Assembly: GCA_045106735.1 (NCBI GenBank)
Contig: JBGCEZ010000058.1
Span: forward strand, 124,001 to 188,000
DNA length: 64,000 nucleotides
Direction: 5' to 3'
Source: JBGCEZ01 sp045106735
Lineage (GTDB): Bacteria > Planctomycetota > Phycisphaerae > Phycisphaerales > SM1A02
The notes under the pieces were generated by a model. The model searched no databases, was not told the DNA's origin, and saw nothing but the letters and a program-made list of their open reading frames with translations. Numbering within the stretch: the stretch's first letter is position 1; each line of letters opens with the position of its first letter. Shown in pieces: positions 34,950 to 43,918 of the stretch. The translations under genes and the position numbers were made by a program.

Positions 34950-36298
34950 GGACGCGGGGCTCCGTCGCCGGGGCGCGGAGGCCGGGCGGTTCGTGATGTG
35001 GGGGATGCAACTGGCCCGGAGGGATTGGATGCCCCAGCGGAGCCTGACGTCCCGGATGACCCACTGGGCCCAGATGCTTCCGGCCGTTGGTCAGGAAACA
35101 CCGGGCGATCGGGTGTGGTCCCGAGACTGCGGCGCGGCGGCGTCCCCCCACGGCCGATCGACGTCTTGCCGTACCGGCCCTTGATCGCGTCGGTCACGGA
35201 GTCAAGGCGGCGGGCCCGAGCGTCTTCGGGGGCGGCGAACAGATCGACCTGGCGGCCGTCGGCGGGATCGGCCAGGTTCGAGACGCCGGCGCCGATCAGT
35301 CGGACCGGCTGGAAATGTCGGCCGGCCCATGCGTCGAAGAGTCGGCGGGCGGCGGCGATCAGAACGTCGGTTCGGTCATCGGGCTCGCGGAGCGTCTCGG
35401 AGCGGGTGATGGTTTCGAAGTCGCCGTAGCGAATCTTGACGGTGACGGTGCGGGCGTAGCGTTCGTGACGCCGCAGCCGCGTGGCAACCTCTTCCAATTG
35501 GGCGCGGAGAAATGGCCGCACATCATCTGGCCGGACCAGATTCTCGCCGAACGTTCGCTCGCTGCTGATCGATTTCGCCTCGCGGTCGGTGTGGACCGGC
35601 CGGGCGTCGATTCCCAGGGCGAGCCGCCGCAGGTGCGGCCCGTGCTTGCCCAGGACCAGTTCGATCTCGCGCTCACTGAGCGCCTGGAGATCGCCAAAGG
35701 TCCGAAGCCCCACCCGGTGCAGCCGCGTGGCCGCCGCATCGCCCACGCCCCAGAGTCGCTCGATCGGCAGTGCGGCGATGCGGCCCGGCACATCGTCCAT
35801 CGAGAGTTCGACCAGCGCGTCGGGCTTCTCCAAATCGCTGCCGAGTTTGGCGAGGAACTTGTTCGGGGCGACGCCGACGGAGCAGGTCAACTGCGTCTCG
35901 TCCTGCACCGCGGCCCGAATGGCCGCGGCGATGTCGGCCGCCGAGCCAAAGAGCCGCACCGAACCGGTCACGTCCAGAAACGCCTCGTCGACCGAGAGCG
36001 GCTGCACCAAGGGCGTGAACCGCTCGAAGATCGCAAACACCTGTCGGGAGACTTCGCTGTACCGGCCACGCGAGCCGGACACGATGATCGCCTGGGGGCA
36101 CCGCCGCTTGGCCACCGCAATCGGCATGGCCGAATGGCAGCCAAATCGCCGGGCCTCGTAGCTCGCCGCCGCCACCACGCCGCGCGGCCCGTCGTGGCCG
36201 ACGAGCACCGGCTGACCGCGCAGCGACGGATCATCACGTTGTTCGACCGAGGCGAAGAACGCGTCCATATCGACGTGCAGGATGGACCGGGCGGGCAT
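34946..36298 (-). CDS. dinB: DNA polymerase IV (Y-family, DinB)
   Basis: An error-prone translesion polymerase. ILHVDMDAFFASVEQRDDPS holds the first catalytic Asp, PLSVDEAFLDVTGS the Asp-Glu pair, and VGVAPNKFLAKLGSDLEKPD follows. LWGVGDAAATRLHRVGLRTF is the helix-hairpin-helix and SISSERTFGENL opens the little-finger domain. After about residue 365 a Gly/Ser/Pro-rich tail of about 80 residues lacks a recognisable beta-clamp-binding peptide at the very end; QVDLFAAPED (about 350) may serve instead. I chose the ATG at 36298 (MPARSILHVDMDAFF). No LexA-like operator was found upstream. Confidence 0.93.
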   Translation of the reverse strand: MPARSILHVDMDAFFASVEQRDDPSLRGQPVLVGHDGPRGVVAAASYEARRFGCHSAMPIAVAKRRCPQAIIVSGSRGRYSEVSRQVFAIFERFTPLVQPLSVDEAFLDVTGSVRLFGSAADIAAAIRAAVQDETQLTCSVGVAPNKFLAKLGSDLEKPDALVELSMDDVPGRIAALPIERLWGVGDAAATRLHRVGLRTFGDLQALSEREIELVLGKHGPHLRRLALGIDARPVHTDREAKSISSERTFGENLVRPDDVRPFLRAQLEEVATRLRRHERYARTVTVKIRYGDFETITRSETLREPDDRTDVLIAAARRLFDAWAGRHFQPVRLIGAGVSNLADPADGRQVDLFAAPEDARARRLDSVTDAIKGRYGKTSIGRGGTPPRRSLGTTPDRPVFPDQRPEASGPSGSSGTSGSAGASNPSGPVASPTSRTARPPRPGDGAPRP

Positions 36299-36333
36299 GG
36301 GGGCGATTCTACCGATCCATTCCCGCCGGACGC

Positions 36334-36846
36334 ATGTCCACCCGAAGCCGAGTTGCCTCGTCCCACGCTCCGTCGGCCGCGACGGGACGCGACGGGCCGC
36401 ACCCCAGCCCCGAATCAACGAGATGGAGCGAACCCGCGGGATTCGAGTGGACATTGGAAGCCGTACTGCCCGGAACAACCGACGGATCGGACCCGAGGGT
36501 CGCGTTCGACCCTGAAATCTCTGGCTTCGCCGAACTCGACCTTGCGCTCGTGGCCGCCTCCGAAGGTCCAGTCACCACGCTCGTCGGCGCATCGGATGCG
36601 ATCGACGAGATCACCAATCGAATCGAACTGGAGCCACTGCGCATCCTCGGACCGGCGATCCGCGACGCCCCGCCGTGCGGCCATGGCTCGCGGGAGTTCA
36701 TCCTGAACGCACATCAACATTCGGTGCGGCCGCAGCACGAGGCGGAGTACGTCCAGTCATGCCTCGACGCAGCCAAGGGACTGCAACAGTTCATCCGCAC
36801 GACGCTTGACCGCGAGGCCGAGGTACTGATCCACATGAACGACTGA
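36334..36846 (+). CDS. Hypothetical protein
   Basis: Not recognised. About 170 residues. The N-terminal 35 residues are low-complexity, but the rest looks like a folded domain (FEWTLEAVLPGTT, ISGFAELDLALVAASEGPVT, EAEYVQSCLDAAKGLQQFIR). There is no signal peptide, helix or metal motif. It diverges from dinB and converges on yidD with a 22-base gap. Minus-strand frames over the same bases are less protein-like. The true start may lie later than the ATG at 36334. Confidence 0.5.
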   Translation: MSTRSRVASSHAPSAATGRDGPHPSPESTRWSEPAGFEWTLEAVLPGTTDGSDPRVAFDPEISGFAELDLALVAASEGPVTTLVGASDAIDEITNRIELEPLRILGPAIRDAPPCGHGSREFILNAHQHSVRPQHEAEYVQSCLDAAKGLQQFIRTTLDREAEVLIHMND

Positions 36847-36868
36847 GCCGAACCGGAGCACCAACGCT

Positions 36869-37123
36869 CTACCCCCGCGGCGGCACGTCGTCGAATCCCG
36901 CCCCGCCCCAGGGATGGCAGCGGCCGATGCGTCGCACGGTCAGCCACGTTCCGCGGAGCAGCCCGTGCCGCCGGTACGCCAGGAGCGAATAATCGCTGCA
37001 GGTTGGTTGGAAGCGGCAATGGCCGCCCATGAACGGTCGCAGGGTGAGCTGGTAGAGCTTCACGATCGCCGCCGCGGGCCAAGCGGTGATCGGCATCGCC
37101 GGTTCGGCCGACGGCTGGCTCAT
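36869..37123 (-). CDS. yidD: Membrane protein insertion efficiency factor YidD
   Basis: An 84-residue YidD, a small membrane-associated factor that helps YidC-dependent insertion. KLYQLTLRPFMGGHCRFQPT, then CSDYSLLAYRRHGLLRGTWL, and TVRRIGRCHPWGGAGFDDVP reproduce the family signature with its three cysteines. The ATG at 37123 overlaps the rnpA stop by 4 bases. The order rnpA-yidD is the near-universal one, but yidC does not follow here and rpmH does not precede. Confidence 0.93.
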   Translation of the reverse strand: MSQPSAEPAMPITAWPAAAIVKLYQLTLRPFMGGHCRFQPTCSDYSLLAYRRHGLLRGTWLTVRRIGRCHPWGGAGFDDVPPRG

Positions 37124-37578
37124 GGCTGGTCCGCCAGTCGCCCGGCGAGCCGGCAAGCGGCATCGCGCAGCATGGCTTGGCATCGCTCGACGCTGGCCAC
37201 CGGATCGTGGGGCCGCACGTGTACGACCAGATCCAAGGGCGGCAACTCAGACTTCATGTGGCGGAAGGCCTCGCGCAGCCGGCGCCGCATGAGGTTGCGC
37301 CGCGGGGCCGGGCCAAAGCGCCGGGGAATGCCGAAGCCGATGCGCGCGTGCCCGACCGGCGACTTCGCCGCGTGCACGACGAACGGGCCGATGCGCTTGC
37401 GCGTCTCGGCCGCGTACACGACCTCGAAGTCGCGGCGCAAACGCACCCTGACCTCGGGTGGAAAGCAGAATCTCCCCGGCGAACCGGCGGATGGCGACGA
37501 ATCGTCACCGTCCGGCCGCAATCCCGACCCGCACCCTGAATCCGGCGGCGGCCCTGGCTCGTTCGCCGGCCCGCTCAT
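37120..37578 (-). CDS. rnpA: Ribonuclease P protein component RnpA
   Basis: The basic protein that assists RNase P RNA in 5' maturation of tRNA. The core VRLRRDFEVVYAAETRKRIG, ARIGFGIPRRFGPAPRRNLM and RRRLREAFRHMKSELPPLDL match the family, including the RNR-type basic helix. An extra N-terminal segment of about 35 Gly/Pro/Ser/Asp-rich residues precedes the core, bringing the length to 152. The start ATG at 37578 overlaps the stop of the CLC channel gene by 4 bases, so the two are translationally coupled, an unusual neighbour for rnpA. Confidence 0.9.
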   Translation of the reverse strand: MSGPANEPGPPPDSGCGSGLRPDGDDSSPSAGSPGRFCFPPEVRVRLRRDFEVVYAAETRKRIGPFVVHAAKSPVGHARIGFGIPRRFGPAPRRNLMRRRLREAFRHMKSELPPLDLVVHVRPHDPVASVERCQAMLRDAACRLAGRLADQP

Positions 37579-39713
37579 CCCATCGACTCCAGCGCGTCGT
37601 TGTAGTGCCGCATCAGCCGGTTCCGCGAGAGCAGCCCCAGGACGGTCCGGCTCCCTGGTTCGGACAAGACGGCCACGCTGCCAGCCTCCACGTCGGCAAA
37701 CCGGTCCACGGCGATGTCCAGCGTGTCGTCTGGATGCATCGTCGGCAGGTCGTCGCGCATGAGTTCGTGGACCTGCAGCAGCGGAATCGCTTCGCGGAAG
37801 ACGAGTGCTTCCGTCAGGTCGTCGTCCGTCACCATGCCGATGTACCGACCGTCCGCGTCGGTGACGACGAAATCGCTGACGCTGAGCTTTTCCGCGAGTT
37901 CCAACAGGCGTTCGGCCGACTCTTCGGGGCGCACGAAAACCGGGGCGATCAGCGGGACATCGCCGACCGTCAATCGCCGCATGATCGTCAGGTCGCTCAT
38001 CGAGCCGAGCCTGAGGCCGCGCTTCGTCAGCGTCACCGTGTACACACTCTCGCGGTACCAGAGCCGGCCGACGATCGTGGCGATCACCGCGGCCAGCATC
38101 AGCGGCAGGATGACCTCGTACGTGCGCGTAATCTCGTAGATGATCAGCATCGCGGTCAGCGGCGCATGCAAAGTGGCCGCCACCATTGCGGCCATCCCGA
38201 CCAGGGCGTAGTGCGCCGGACTGGCCGACGGGAACAGACCAATCAGATTGACGACGTAGCCAAACAGCCCGCCGATCGCCGCCCCCAGAAACATGGAGGG
38301 CGCGAACACGCCGCCGGCCCCGCCGCTGCCGATGGTGATGCAGGTGGCCACGCCCTTGACGGCGGCGATCAACACCAAAAACCCGATCATCATCACCGCC
38401 GGCCGCAGCACCGGATCGTCTCCCTCGGCCATCACCGGCTCGTACCAGAAGTCGATGCCCATCAGGTCGCGGATGACCGGGTAGCCGTTGCCCATGAATC
38501 CCGGCACCGGCCCATGGGCCGAACCGGCATCTCCCGGTCGCAGCAAGATCCACGCGAGCCCGAGCATTCCGACGATGAGGCCGCCGATCGCCGGCCGCAC
38601 GATCGGCGACACCGGAAGTCGTTCGCAGAGCGCTCCGGTCTTGAACAGCGATCGCACGAACAGTGGCGCCACCGAGCCGCAGATCAGCCCGAGCAACAGG
38701 TAGTTCGGAATCTCGATCCAGGTAAACGCGTCCTCGGTGATGTCGGCCCCGGACGCGAAGAGTGCTTCGTTGCCCAGGAAACCCTGGGTGACGGCCGCCG
38801 ACACCACGGCGGACACGACGATCGGCGTGAACGTGCGCATCGAGAAATCGCGCAGCAAAACCTCCAGCGTGAAGAACACGCCGGCGATCGGCGCGTTGAA
38901 CACCGACGCGATCCCGGCCGCCGCGCCGCATCCGATCAGCGTCGCCCGGGCCTGGCGTCCGCTGCCGAGCCACTGGCCGGCCTGCGACCCAAAGACCGAA
39001 CCCATGGTGGCGATCGGCCCTTCGGCCCCCGCCGATCCGCCGGACCCGATGGTGAGGGTGGCCGCGATCCACTTGCGGATGCCAATGCGGGTGGCCAGCC
39101 GGCTCTTCTCTCGGTGGATCGCGTACATCACGCGAGAGACGCCCGGCCCGCTTCCCGGGGCCGGCAGCAGGTGGTGGACGAGGCCCGAGCCCAGCCCGCC
39201 GAGGGCCGGCACCAGCAGCACCAGCCACGTGACCACCCCAGCGTCAACATGGGCTCCTTGCTCTTCCAGCCAGTGGAGCGGCAGGATGAACGCCATCGCC
39301 ACCAGGCTCATCACGAGCCCGATCACCATGGCCATGGGGATCAGCAGCCAGTCCGGTCCAAAGCCCAGCCGGGCCCCGAAGCGGGCGGCTCGCTCGCCGC
39401 CAACCGGGCGTTCGGGCGACTTGGACGACGTGGACGCGGCGGTCGTCGGCGTGGCGCCGGGGCCGGGGCCGCTGGAGTCCGCAGGGGCTGCGGGGGCTGC
39501 GGGGGCTGCTGCAGCGGCTGCAGCAGCCGCAGGAACGACGCTGGCCGGCGGCGGCGCCGCTGGACTCGACGATGTCCCCGACGCTGAAGACGAATCAGGC
39601 CCGGCCCCCGTTGGCGAGCTGGCCGCGGGCGAAGAACCGGCCCCCGCCGGCGCGGAGGCGGCGTCGGCCGCTGACGGCGTGTCCGAGGACCCGGATGGCG
39701 AGGAAGCGGACAT
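37575..39713 (-). CDS. CLC-type chloride channel/antiporter with C-terminal CBS pair
   Basis: A 712-residue CLC protein. The first 100 residues are an Ala/Ser/Pro low-complexity tail (AAAAAAAAPAAPAAP) that is probably disordered in the cytoplasm. The channel core has LTIGSGGSAGAEGPIATMGS (selectivity loop with Glu), GVFFTLEVLLRDF and ITIGSGGAGGVFAPSMFLGA (the GxFxP loop). Two CBS domains follow from about residue 590, with DFVVTDADGRYIGMVTDDDL and SVAVLSEPGSRTVLGLLSRN. CBS pairs often bind adenine nucleotides. I chose the ATG at 39713; an upstream ATG at 39776 only adds proline-arginine residues. It overlaps rnpA. Confidence 0.92.
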   Translation of the reverse strand: MSASSPSGSSDTPSAADAASAPAGAGSSPAASSPTGAGPDSSSASGTSSSPAAPPPASVVPAAAAAAAAAPAAPAAPADSSGPGPGATPTTAASTSSKSPERPVGGERAARFGARLGFGPDWLLIPMAMVIGLVMSLVAMAFILPLHWLEEQGAHVDAGVVTWLVLLVPALGGLGSGLVHHLLPAPGSGPGVSRVMYAIHREKSRLATRIGIRKWIAATLTIGSGGSAGAEGPIATMGSVFGSQAGQWLGSGRQARATLIGCGAAAGIASVFNAPIAGVFFTLEVLLRDFSMRTFTPIVVSAVVSAAVTQGFLGNEALFASGADITEDAFTWIEIPNYLLLGLICGSVAPLFVRSLFKTGALCERLPVSPIVRPAIGGLIVGMLGLAWILLRPGDAGSAHGPVPGFMGNGYPVIRDLMGIDFWYEPVMAEGDDPVLRPAVMMIGFLVLIAAVKGVATCITIGSGGAGGVFAPSMFLGAAIGGLFGYVVNLIGLFPSASPAHYALVGMAAMVAATLHAPLTAMLIIYEITRTYEVILPLMLAAVIATIVGRLWYRESVYTVTLTKRGLRLGSMSDLTIMRRLTVGDVPLIAPVFVRPEESAERLLELAEKLSVSDFVVTDADGRYIGMVTDDDLTEALVFREAIPLLQVHELMRDDLPTMHPDDTLDIAVDRFADVEAGSVAVLSEPGSRTVLGLLSRNRLMRHYNDALESMG

Positions 39714-39844
39714 GGGGTCGGCGGATGGCCGGGGGCGACGGAAACGGCGAGGGGGAATGGGCGGCGGGCGGCACACTGGCGGCGGCGGCCAGCCCGTCGC
39801 GGGGCGGCCACCCGGCGGAGTCTATCAGCCTGGGGCGGCCCGAT

Positions 39845-39873
39845 TCGACGGAGACGCGGGTCAGACGTACACT
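39845..39873 (+). promoter_or_regulatory. Possible promoter for rpoZ
   Basis: TCGACG (39845-39850) and TACACT (39868-39873) with a 17-base spacer lie 105 bases before rpoZ. The pair resembles the one proposed upstream of the DUF502 gene. Weak -35 match. Confidence 0.3.
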
Positions 39874-39977
39874 CTGGGGCTCGGAAGTTCGCGCCATCCC
39901 CGTTCCGCCCGCTGCCCGGATCGTCCCCCGGTGCCGCACGCGGTATCCATGGATGGCCCCACGGAGATCGACCGACG

Positions 39978-40211
39978 ATGATCGAGGCCCTCAAGAGCGA
40001 TGAGATCGTGGCCAAGTGCGGCGGACGCTTCAAGCTGACCGCCCTGATTCAGCGGCGTCTGAAGGAAATCATCGTCGACGGCGCCCGCCCCCTCGTGGAC
40101 CGCGATGGGCGCACCGACCTGGAGCTGGTGATCGAAGAGATCAACCAGGACAAGATCGCCCCGGACTTCTCGGAGACCGGCTACATCGTCCGCGACGAGT
40201 CCGAACTCTGA
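39978..40211 (+). CDS. rpoZ: RNA polymerase omega subunit
   Basis: A 77-residue omega/Rpb6-type subunit that aids assembly of RNA polymerase. EALKSDEIVAKCGGRFKLTA and LIQRRLKEIIVDGARPLVD are characteristic of planctomycete omega, and ELVIEEINQDKIAPDF completes the domain. The ATG at 39978 has GGAG 11 bases upstream. It precedes the CoaC gene by 34 bases, the usual rpoZ-coaBC neighbourhood. The gmk gene normally found before it is absent. Confidence 0.88.
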   Translation: MIEALKSDEIVAKCGGRFKLTALIQRRLKEIIVDGARPLVDRDGRTDLELVIEEINQDKIAPDFSETGYIVRDESEL

Positions 40212-40245
40212 ACCATCTGATCGCCGCGTTCGCGCGAGTCGTCGG

Positions 40246-40845
40246 ATGGACCAATCCATGCATGAATTGCCGCCCCACGTTCGCGGTCGCCACATCCTCA
40301 TCGGGATCGGTGGCGGTATCGCCGTGTACAAGATGGCCACGGTCGTCAGCCGGCTCGCCCAGGCCGGCGCGCACGTGACGGTGGCCATGACCGACGCGGC
40401 CACGCGCTTCGTCGCCCCGCTGACATTCCAAGCGCTCTCGGGCCGACACGTCTACTCGAGTCAATGGGACCACGTGGAATCGCAGGATCCGCAGCATGTG
40501 TCGCTGGGCCGTGCTGCCGACCTGATGCTCATCGGCCCCTGCACGATGGACCTCTGCGCGAAGCTCGCCCACGGCCGGACCGACGACATCGTGTGCCTGC
40601 TCAGCAGCGTGATCGATCGGGCGACGACGCCGGTTCTGCTCGCGCCGTCCATGAACGCGGTCATGTACCACCAGCCGTCCACCCAGCGAAACCTGAAGAC
40701 CCTCGACGCCGACGGCTTCACCGTGCTGGATCCCGGCGTTGGCTGGCAAGCCTGCCGCACCGATGGGCCCGGCCGACTGCCGGAGCCAGAGGACCTGCTG
40801 GCCGAGGTGGATCGCCAGTGCGCCGCGATGCCGCCGCTGGACTGA
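40246..40845 (+). CDS. coaC: Phosphopantothenoylcysteine decarboxylase (CoaC-like flavoprotein)
   Basis: A 199-residue HFCD flavoprotein expected to decarboxylate phosphopantothenoylcysteine on the way to coenzyme A. Visible are ILIGIGGGIAVYKMATVVSR, the catalytic-His region QHVSLGRAADLMLIGPCTMD, LLAPSMNAVMYHQPSTQRNL (the PxMNxxM motif) and a GWQACRTDGPGRLPEPEDL loop with the substrate-recognition Cys. The CoaB synthetase domain usually fused after it is missing, so this is a stand-alone decarboxylase and CoaB must be elsewhere. The ATG at 40246 is the likely start; a second ATG lies four codons on. Confidence 0.87.
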   Translation: MDQSMHELPPHVRGRHILIGIGGGIAVYKMATVVSRLAQAGAHVTVAMTDAATRFVAPLTFQALSGRHVYSSQWDHVESQDPQHVSLGRAADLMLIGPCTMDLCAKLAHGRTDDIVCLLSSVIDRATTPVLLAPSMNAVMYHQPSTQRNLKTLDADGFTVLDPGVGWQACRTDGPGRLPEPEDLLAEVDRQCAAMPPLD

Positions 40846-41269
40846 GCCGGTGCGGCCCGCCCGGGTCCCCGCGCGTCCGAAAATCTGCACCCCCGTCACC
40901 AACCCCCCGCGCGGAAAACGGCCCGCTGCCGCGTTTGGCCCGTCGCCGGCGGTCCGCATGCCCGTGCGCCGGCCGCGTTCGCGACCGCGGCCAAACGGCC
41001 CGGAACCCCCGCGACTCCCCGTGCTCCCCACGCCAGCCGCCCCGAATCGCCGTTCCATGCCCCTGCCGCCCACATGGCGACACCAGGGCAATTGCCGCCC
41101 AGTGCCCACTCGACCCTTGTGCCGACGGTCGCCGGCGCGGGATGCTGGTGGAGACCGGCCACCGCCGCGGTCCCGCGCCCCCGCCCATTCCGATGGGACC
41201 GGACGTGCGATCCGCGACGGACCCCCGGCCTTCAATCACGTTTCCCGCCCCCCATCCGCGGAGTCCGTC
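40846..41269. other. Intergenic region before the cysteine-repeat secreted protein
   Basis: A 424-base gap of high GC. GGAG lies six bases before the ATG at 41270. Open frames through it are arginine/proline-rich and not convincing. No RNA gene, repeat or clear promoter was recognised. Confidence 0.4.
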
Positions 41270-43066
41270 ATGGATCGACCGTCCTCGTCCGCCCGTCGCC
41301 CCTTCCTTGCCGCTCGGCCCCTCGCCGTCGCCACCGGGATGGCCGCCGCCCTGCTCCCCGCAGTGCTGCTGGCCGCCACACCGAGCGGCCCCTCGTTGGC
41401 CGAGTCAGCGCCCAGCGCCCCGGCCGCCGACCGCCCGCCCGTCGCCGGACCAAGCGCATCGGTCACCCGCGACCCGGCCATGCGGCCCTACGAGGAACTC
41501 GGCGCGCTCGTGCCCCGCACCCGCGCCCTCCGCACGATCGTGAGCCCCATCGACCTCGATCCGTCGATCGCCCCGCCACCGGCCGCATCCGACGCCGCCG
41601 CGGGCGCCTGCCCCTTCGAAGTGGAAGCGCACACCGACGCCGACTTCAGCGGCGGCTCGTACATCGTCCAGGCCGGCTTCGGCCAGATGGAAATCGCGGC
41701 GGCCAGCTACACCCTGAACCCGAGCGACTTCCCGATCCGCATCGAGTCGACGGAGATGATCTTCGCCACCAGCAACTCGAATCAGGAGACCACGACCGAG
41801 TGGAGCATCCTGGTCTGGGAAGGCACGCCGGCCAATGGCACGATCGTGGCCGAGTTCAGTTCCGACGGCGTCATCCTGCCGAGTCTGATCATTCCCCCCG
41901 GCACCAACGGCGTGAACGTGCAGGTCCTCGTGGATCCGAACGATCCCGAGCAGATCATCATCACCGACAACGGCAGCTCGACCTTCTCGATCGGCTACCG
42001 CATCGACCAACACAACCAGCAAGACAGCAACCCGTGCTTCGTCGGCCCGCCGACCTGCTGCAATGCCTTCCCGACCACCGACGTGGGCACCCTGGACGCC
42101 CCCAGCCAGAACTGGCTCTTCGGCCTCAACTGCGGCCCCATCGGCTGCCCGGCCAACGGCGGATGGGCTTCCTTCAGCCAGCTCCCCATCTTCTGCCGCC
42201 CGTCCGGCGACTGGGTGATGCGGGCAACGTGGCAGAGTTTGAACTGCGGCAGCGGCAGCGGCGGCGCGTGCTGCCTTCCCGACGGAACCTGCGAGATCCA
42301 GACGCAGGCCGATTGCCTCCTGGCCGGCGGGCTCTACCAGGGCGACAACATCCAGTGCAGCCAAGTGATCTGCCCGGAACCGATTGGCGCCTGCTGCATC
42401 GACGGCGAATGCCTCGAGTCGACCGAAGCAGAATGCCTTTCGGTCGAGGGTGCGGTGTGGCTCGGCGCGGGCACCGACTGCGAGGATCCTGAGATCTGCA
42501 ACCCCGACGGTGCATGCTGCATCCCGGGCACCGGCGGATGCCTGACCCTGAGCCAGACCGACTGTGAGCTCGTGGGCGGCATCTTCCAGGGCGCGTTCAC
42601 GGAGTGCGGCGACATCGTCTGCTTCCCGGAAGGCGCCTGCTGCTTGCCCGACGGTTCGTGCACCGACGGCATCTCGCCGGAAGACTGCGACGCCCTCGGC
42701 GGCGTGTTCCAAGGCGACGGTTCGACCTGCGGCGACGTTTCCTGCCCGGAGCCGGTCGGCGCCTGCTGCCTCAGCGGCGGAACGGCCTGCCTGGAGCTCA
42801 GCGAAGCCGACTGCGCGATCGTCGGCGGCGACTGGGCCGGCGTCGGCACCACGTGCGCCGATGACGATGGCGACGGACTGGCCGACGACTGCAATGCCTG
42901 CTTCGGCGACCTGAACGAGTCCGGGGCCGTCGACTTCGGCGACCTCCTGCAGGTGCTCTCGGCGTGGGGCCCGTGCGGCGATCCGTGCCCGGAGGACCTC
43001 GACGGCTCGCTCGACATCGGCTTCGGCGACGTTCTGGCCGTCCTGAGCAGCTTCGGCGATTGCTGA
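41270..43066 (+). CDS. Secreted protein with five cysteine-rich GACC repeats and a dockerin-like tail
   Basis: A 598-residue exported protein. A basic N-terminus and signal (PLAVATGMAAALLPAVLLAA) precede a domain of about 250 residues with beta-rich character (DFSGGSYIVQAGFGQMEIAA). Then come five repeats of about 40-48 residues, each starting GACC and holding six or more cysteines (GACCLPDGTCEIQTQADCLL, GACCIDGECLESTEAECLS, GACCIPGTGGCLTLSQTDCE, GACCLPDGSCTDGISPEDCD, GACCLSGGTACLELSEADCA). A calcium-loop tail follows (GDLNESGAVDFGDLLQVLSA). The start has GGAG upstream. A strong terminator follows. The function is unknown; disulfide-rich surface or structural protein is likely. Confidence 0.88.
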   Translation: MDRPSSSARRPFLAARPLAVATGMAAALLPAVLLAATPSGPSLAESAPSAPAADRPPVAGPSASVTRDPAMRPYEELGALVPRTRALRTIVSPIDLDPSIAPPPAASDAAAGACPFEVEAHTDADFSGGSYIVQAGFGQMEIAAASYTLNPSDFPIRIESTEMIFATSNSNQETTTEWSILVWEGTPANGTIVAEFSSDGVILPSLIIPPGTNGVNVQVLVDPNDPEQIIITDNGSSTFSIGYRIDQHNQQDSNPCFVGPPTCCNAFPTTDVGTLDAPSQNWLFGLNCGPIGCPANGGWASFSQLPIFCRPSGDWVMRATWQSLNCGSGSGGACCLPDGTCEIQTQADCLLAGGLYQGDNIQCSQVICPEPIGACCIDGECLESTEAECLSVEGAVWLGAGTDCEDPEICNPDGACCIPGTGGCLTLSQTDCELVGGIFQGAFTECGDIVCFPEGACCLPDGSCTDGISPEDCDALGGVFQGDGSTCGDVSCPEPVGACCLSGGTACLELSEADCAIVGGDWAGVGTTCADDDGDGLADDCNACFGDLNESGAVDFGDLLQVLSAWGPCGDPCPEDLDGSLDIGFGDVLAVLSSFGDC

Positions 43067-43092
43067 ATCGCCGGCCGCGTGATTGAATAGAG

Positions 43093-43129
43093 GGGACGCC
43101 CGGCCAACTGGCTCGGGCGTCCCTTTTTT
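43093..43129 (+). terminator. Rho-independent terminator after the cysteine-repeat gene
   Basis: An exact 10-bp stem GGGACGCCCG (43093-43102) with CGGGCGTCCC (43114-43123), extended by three inner pairs across a one-base bulge and an AACT loop, is followed by TTTTTT at 43124-43129. It lies 27 bases after the stop codon and is the clearest terminator in the window. Confidence 0.92.
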
Positions 43130-43221
43130 CGTGGGATATGTGGGCGGGCGCGATGGCGGCGGCAAGGGCGGCGATGGGCGCCCGGCGACGGCCCACGCTC
43201 CAGCTCCGGGGAAGCCTGACG

Positions 43222-43875
43222 ATGCGACGGTGTGCAACGTGTCAATCGAAGTTGGTGATCGCTGGCGCCCGCTCGGGCCAGCGCCGGTACTGCAACCGAG
43301 CGTGCCGCGATGCCGATCAGTACCGAGACGCGATGGATGCGATCCCCGAGGACCTGCTGTTCACGTCGGTGCTCGACCTCTTCAATGGCGATTGCCCGCA
43401 GTGCGGCGGCGCCGGTCCGGTGGACGTTGAGCGGTCGTACTTCACGTGGTCCGCGGTGTTTTTCTCCTCGACCGAGACGAAGGCCATCGTCGCCTGCCGA
43501 TCGTGCGGAAATCGCTCCCGGATTCGTGACACGATTCTCACCGCCGGCACCGGCTGGTGGGCGATCCCCATCGGCGTCTTCGTCACGCCGATCACCATCG
43601 GGCGAAACCTCTTCGGCTGCCGCCCACGCAAGACTCCCGAGCACCCGAGTGAAGATCTCGAGCGCGTCGTGGTACAAGAACTCGTCGAGGGCGGGCCGCT
43701 GCCGCCGGCCGTGGTGCCGCCAACGGTCACGCCACCGACGTCCGTGGCCACCGACGATTCGAGCGACGCGGCGCCGCGGCCGGGCGAGTACCAGCATTCC
43801 GATCGTGCGCCCGCACCACCGACGACGACGATGACGCCCCCATCGCCGGCGCCATACTCGTGGAGCGATCGGTAA
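43222..43875 (+). CDS. Small membrane protein with N-terminal zinc ribbons
   Basis: Not a named family. From the ATG at 43222 it has 217 residues: an N-terminal Cys cluster (RRCATCQSKL, then YCNRACRDADQ), a second pair of CxxC knuckles (GDCPQCGGAG and ACRSCGNRSR), one hydrophobic segment (WWAIPIGVFVTPITIGRNLF) and a Pro/Thr-rich tail. Zinc binding by the two ribbons is likely. The open frame upstream of 43222 overlaps the terminator and is not credible. It stands between the terminator and the IS remnant. Confidence 0.65.
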   Translation: MRRCATCQSKLVIAGARSGQRRYCNRACRDADQYRDAMDAIPEDLLFTSVLDLFNGDCPQCGGAGPVDVERSYFTWSAVFFSSTETKAIVACRSCGNRSRIRDTILTAGTGWWAIPIGVFVTPITIGRNLFGCRPRKTPEHPSEDLERVVVQELVEGGPLPPAVVPPTVTPPTSVATDDSSDAAPRPGEYQHSDRAPAPPTTTMTPPSPAPYSWSDR

Positions 43876-43918
43876 GACCTGACGCGACGCGGCGAAGGCA
43901 TCGATCTGGGCGGCTGGC

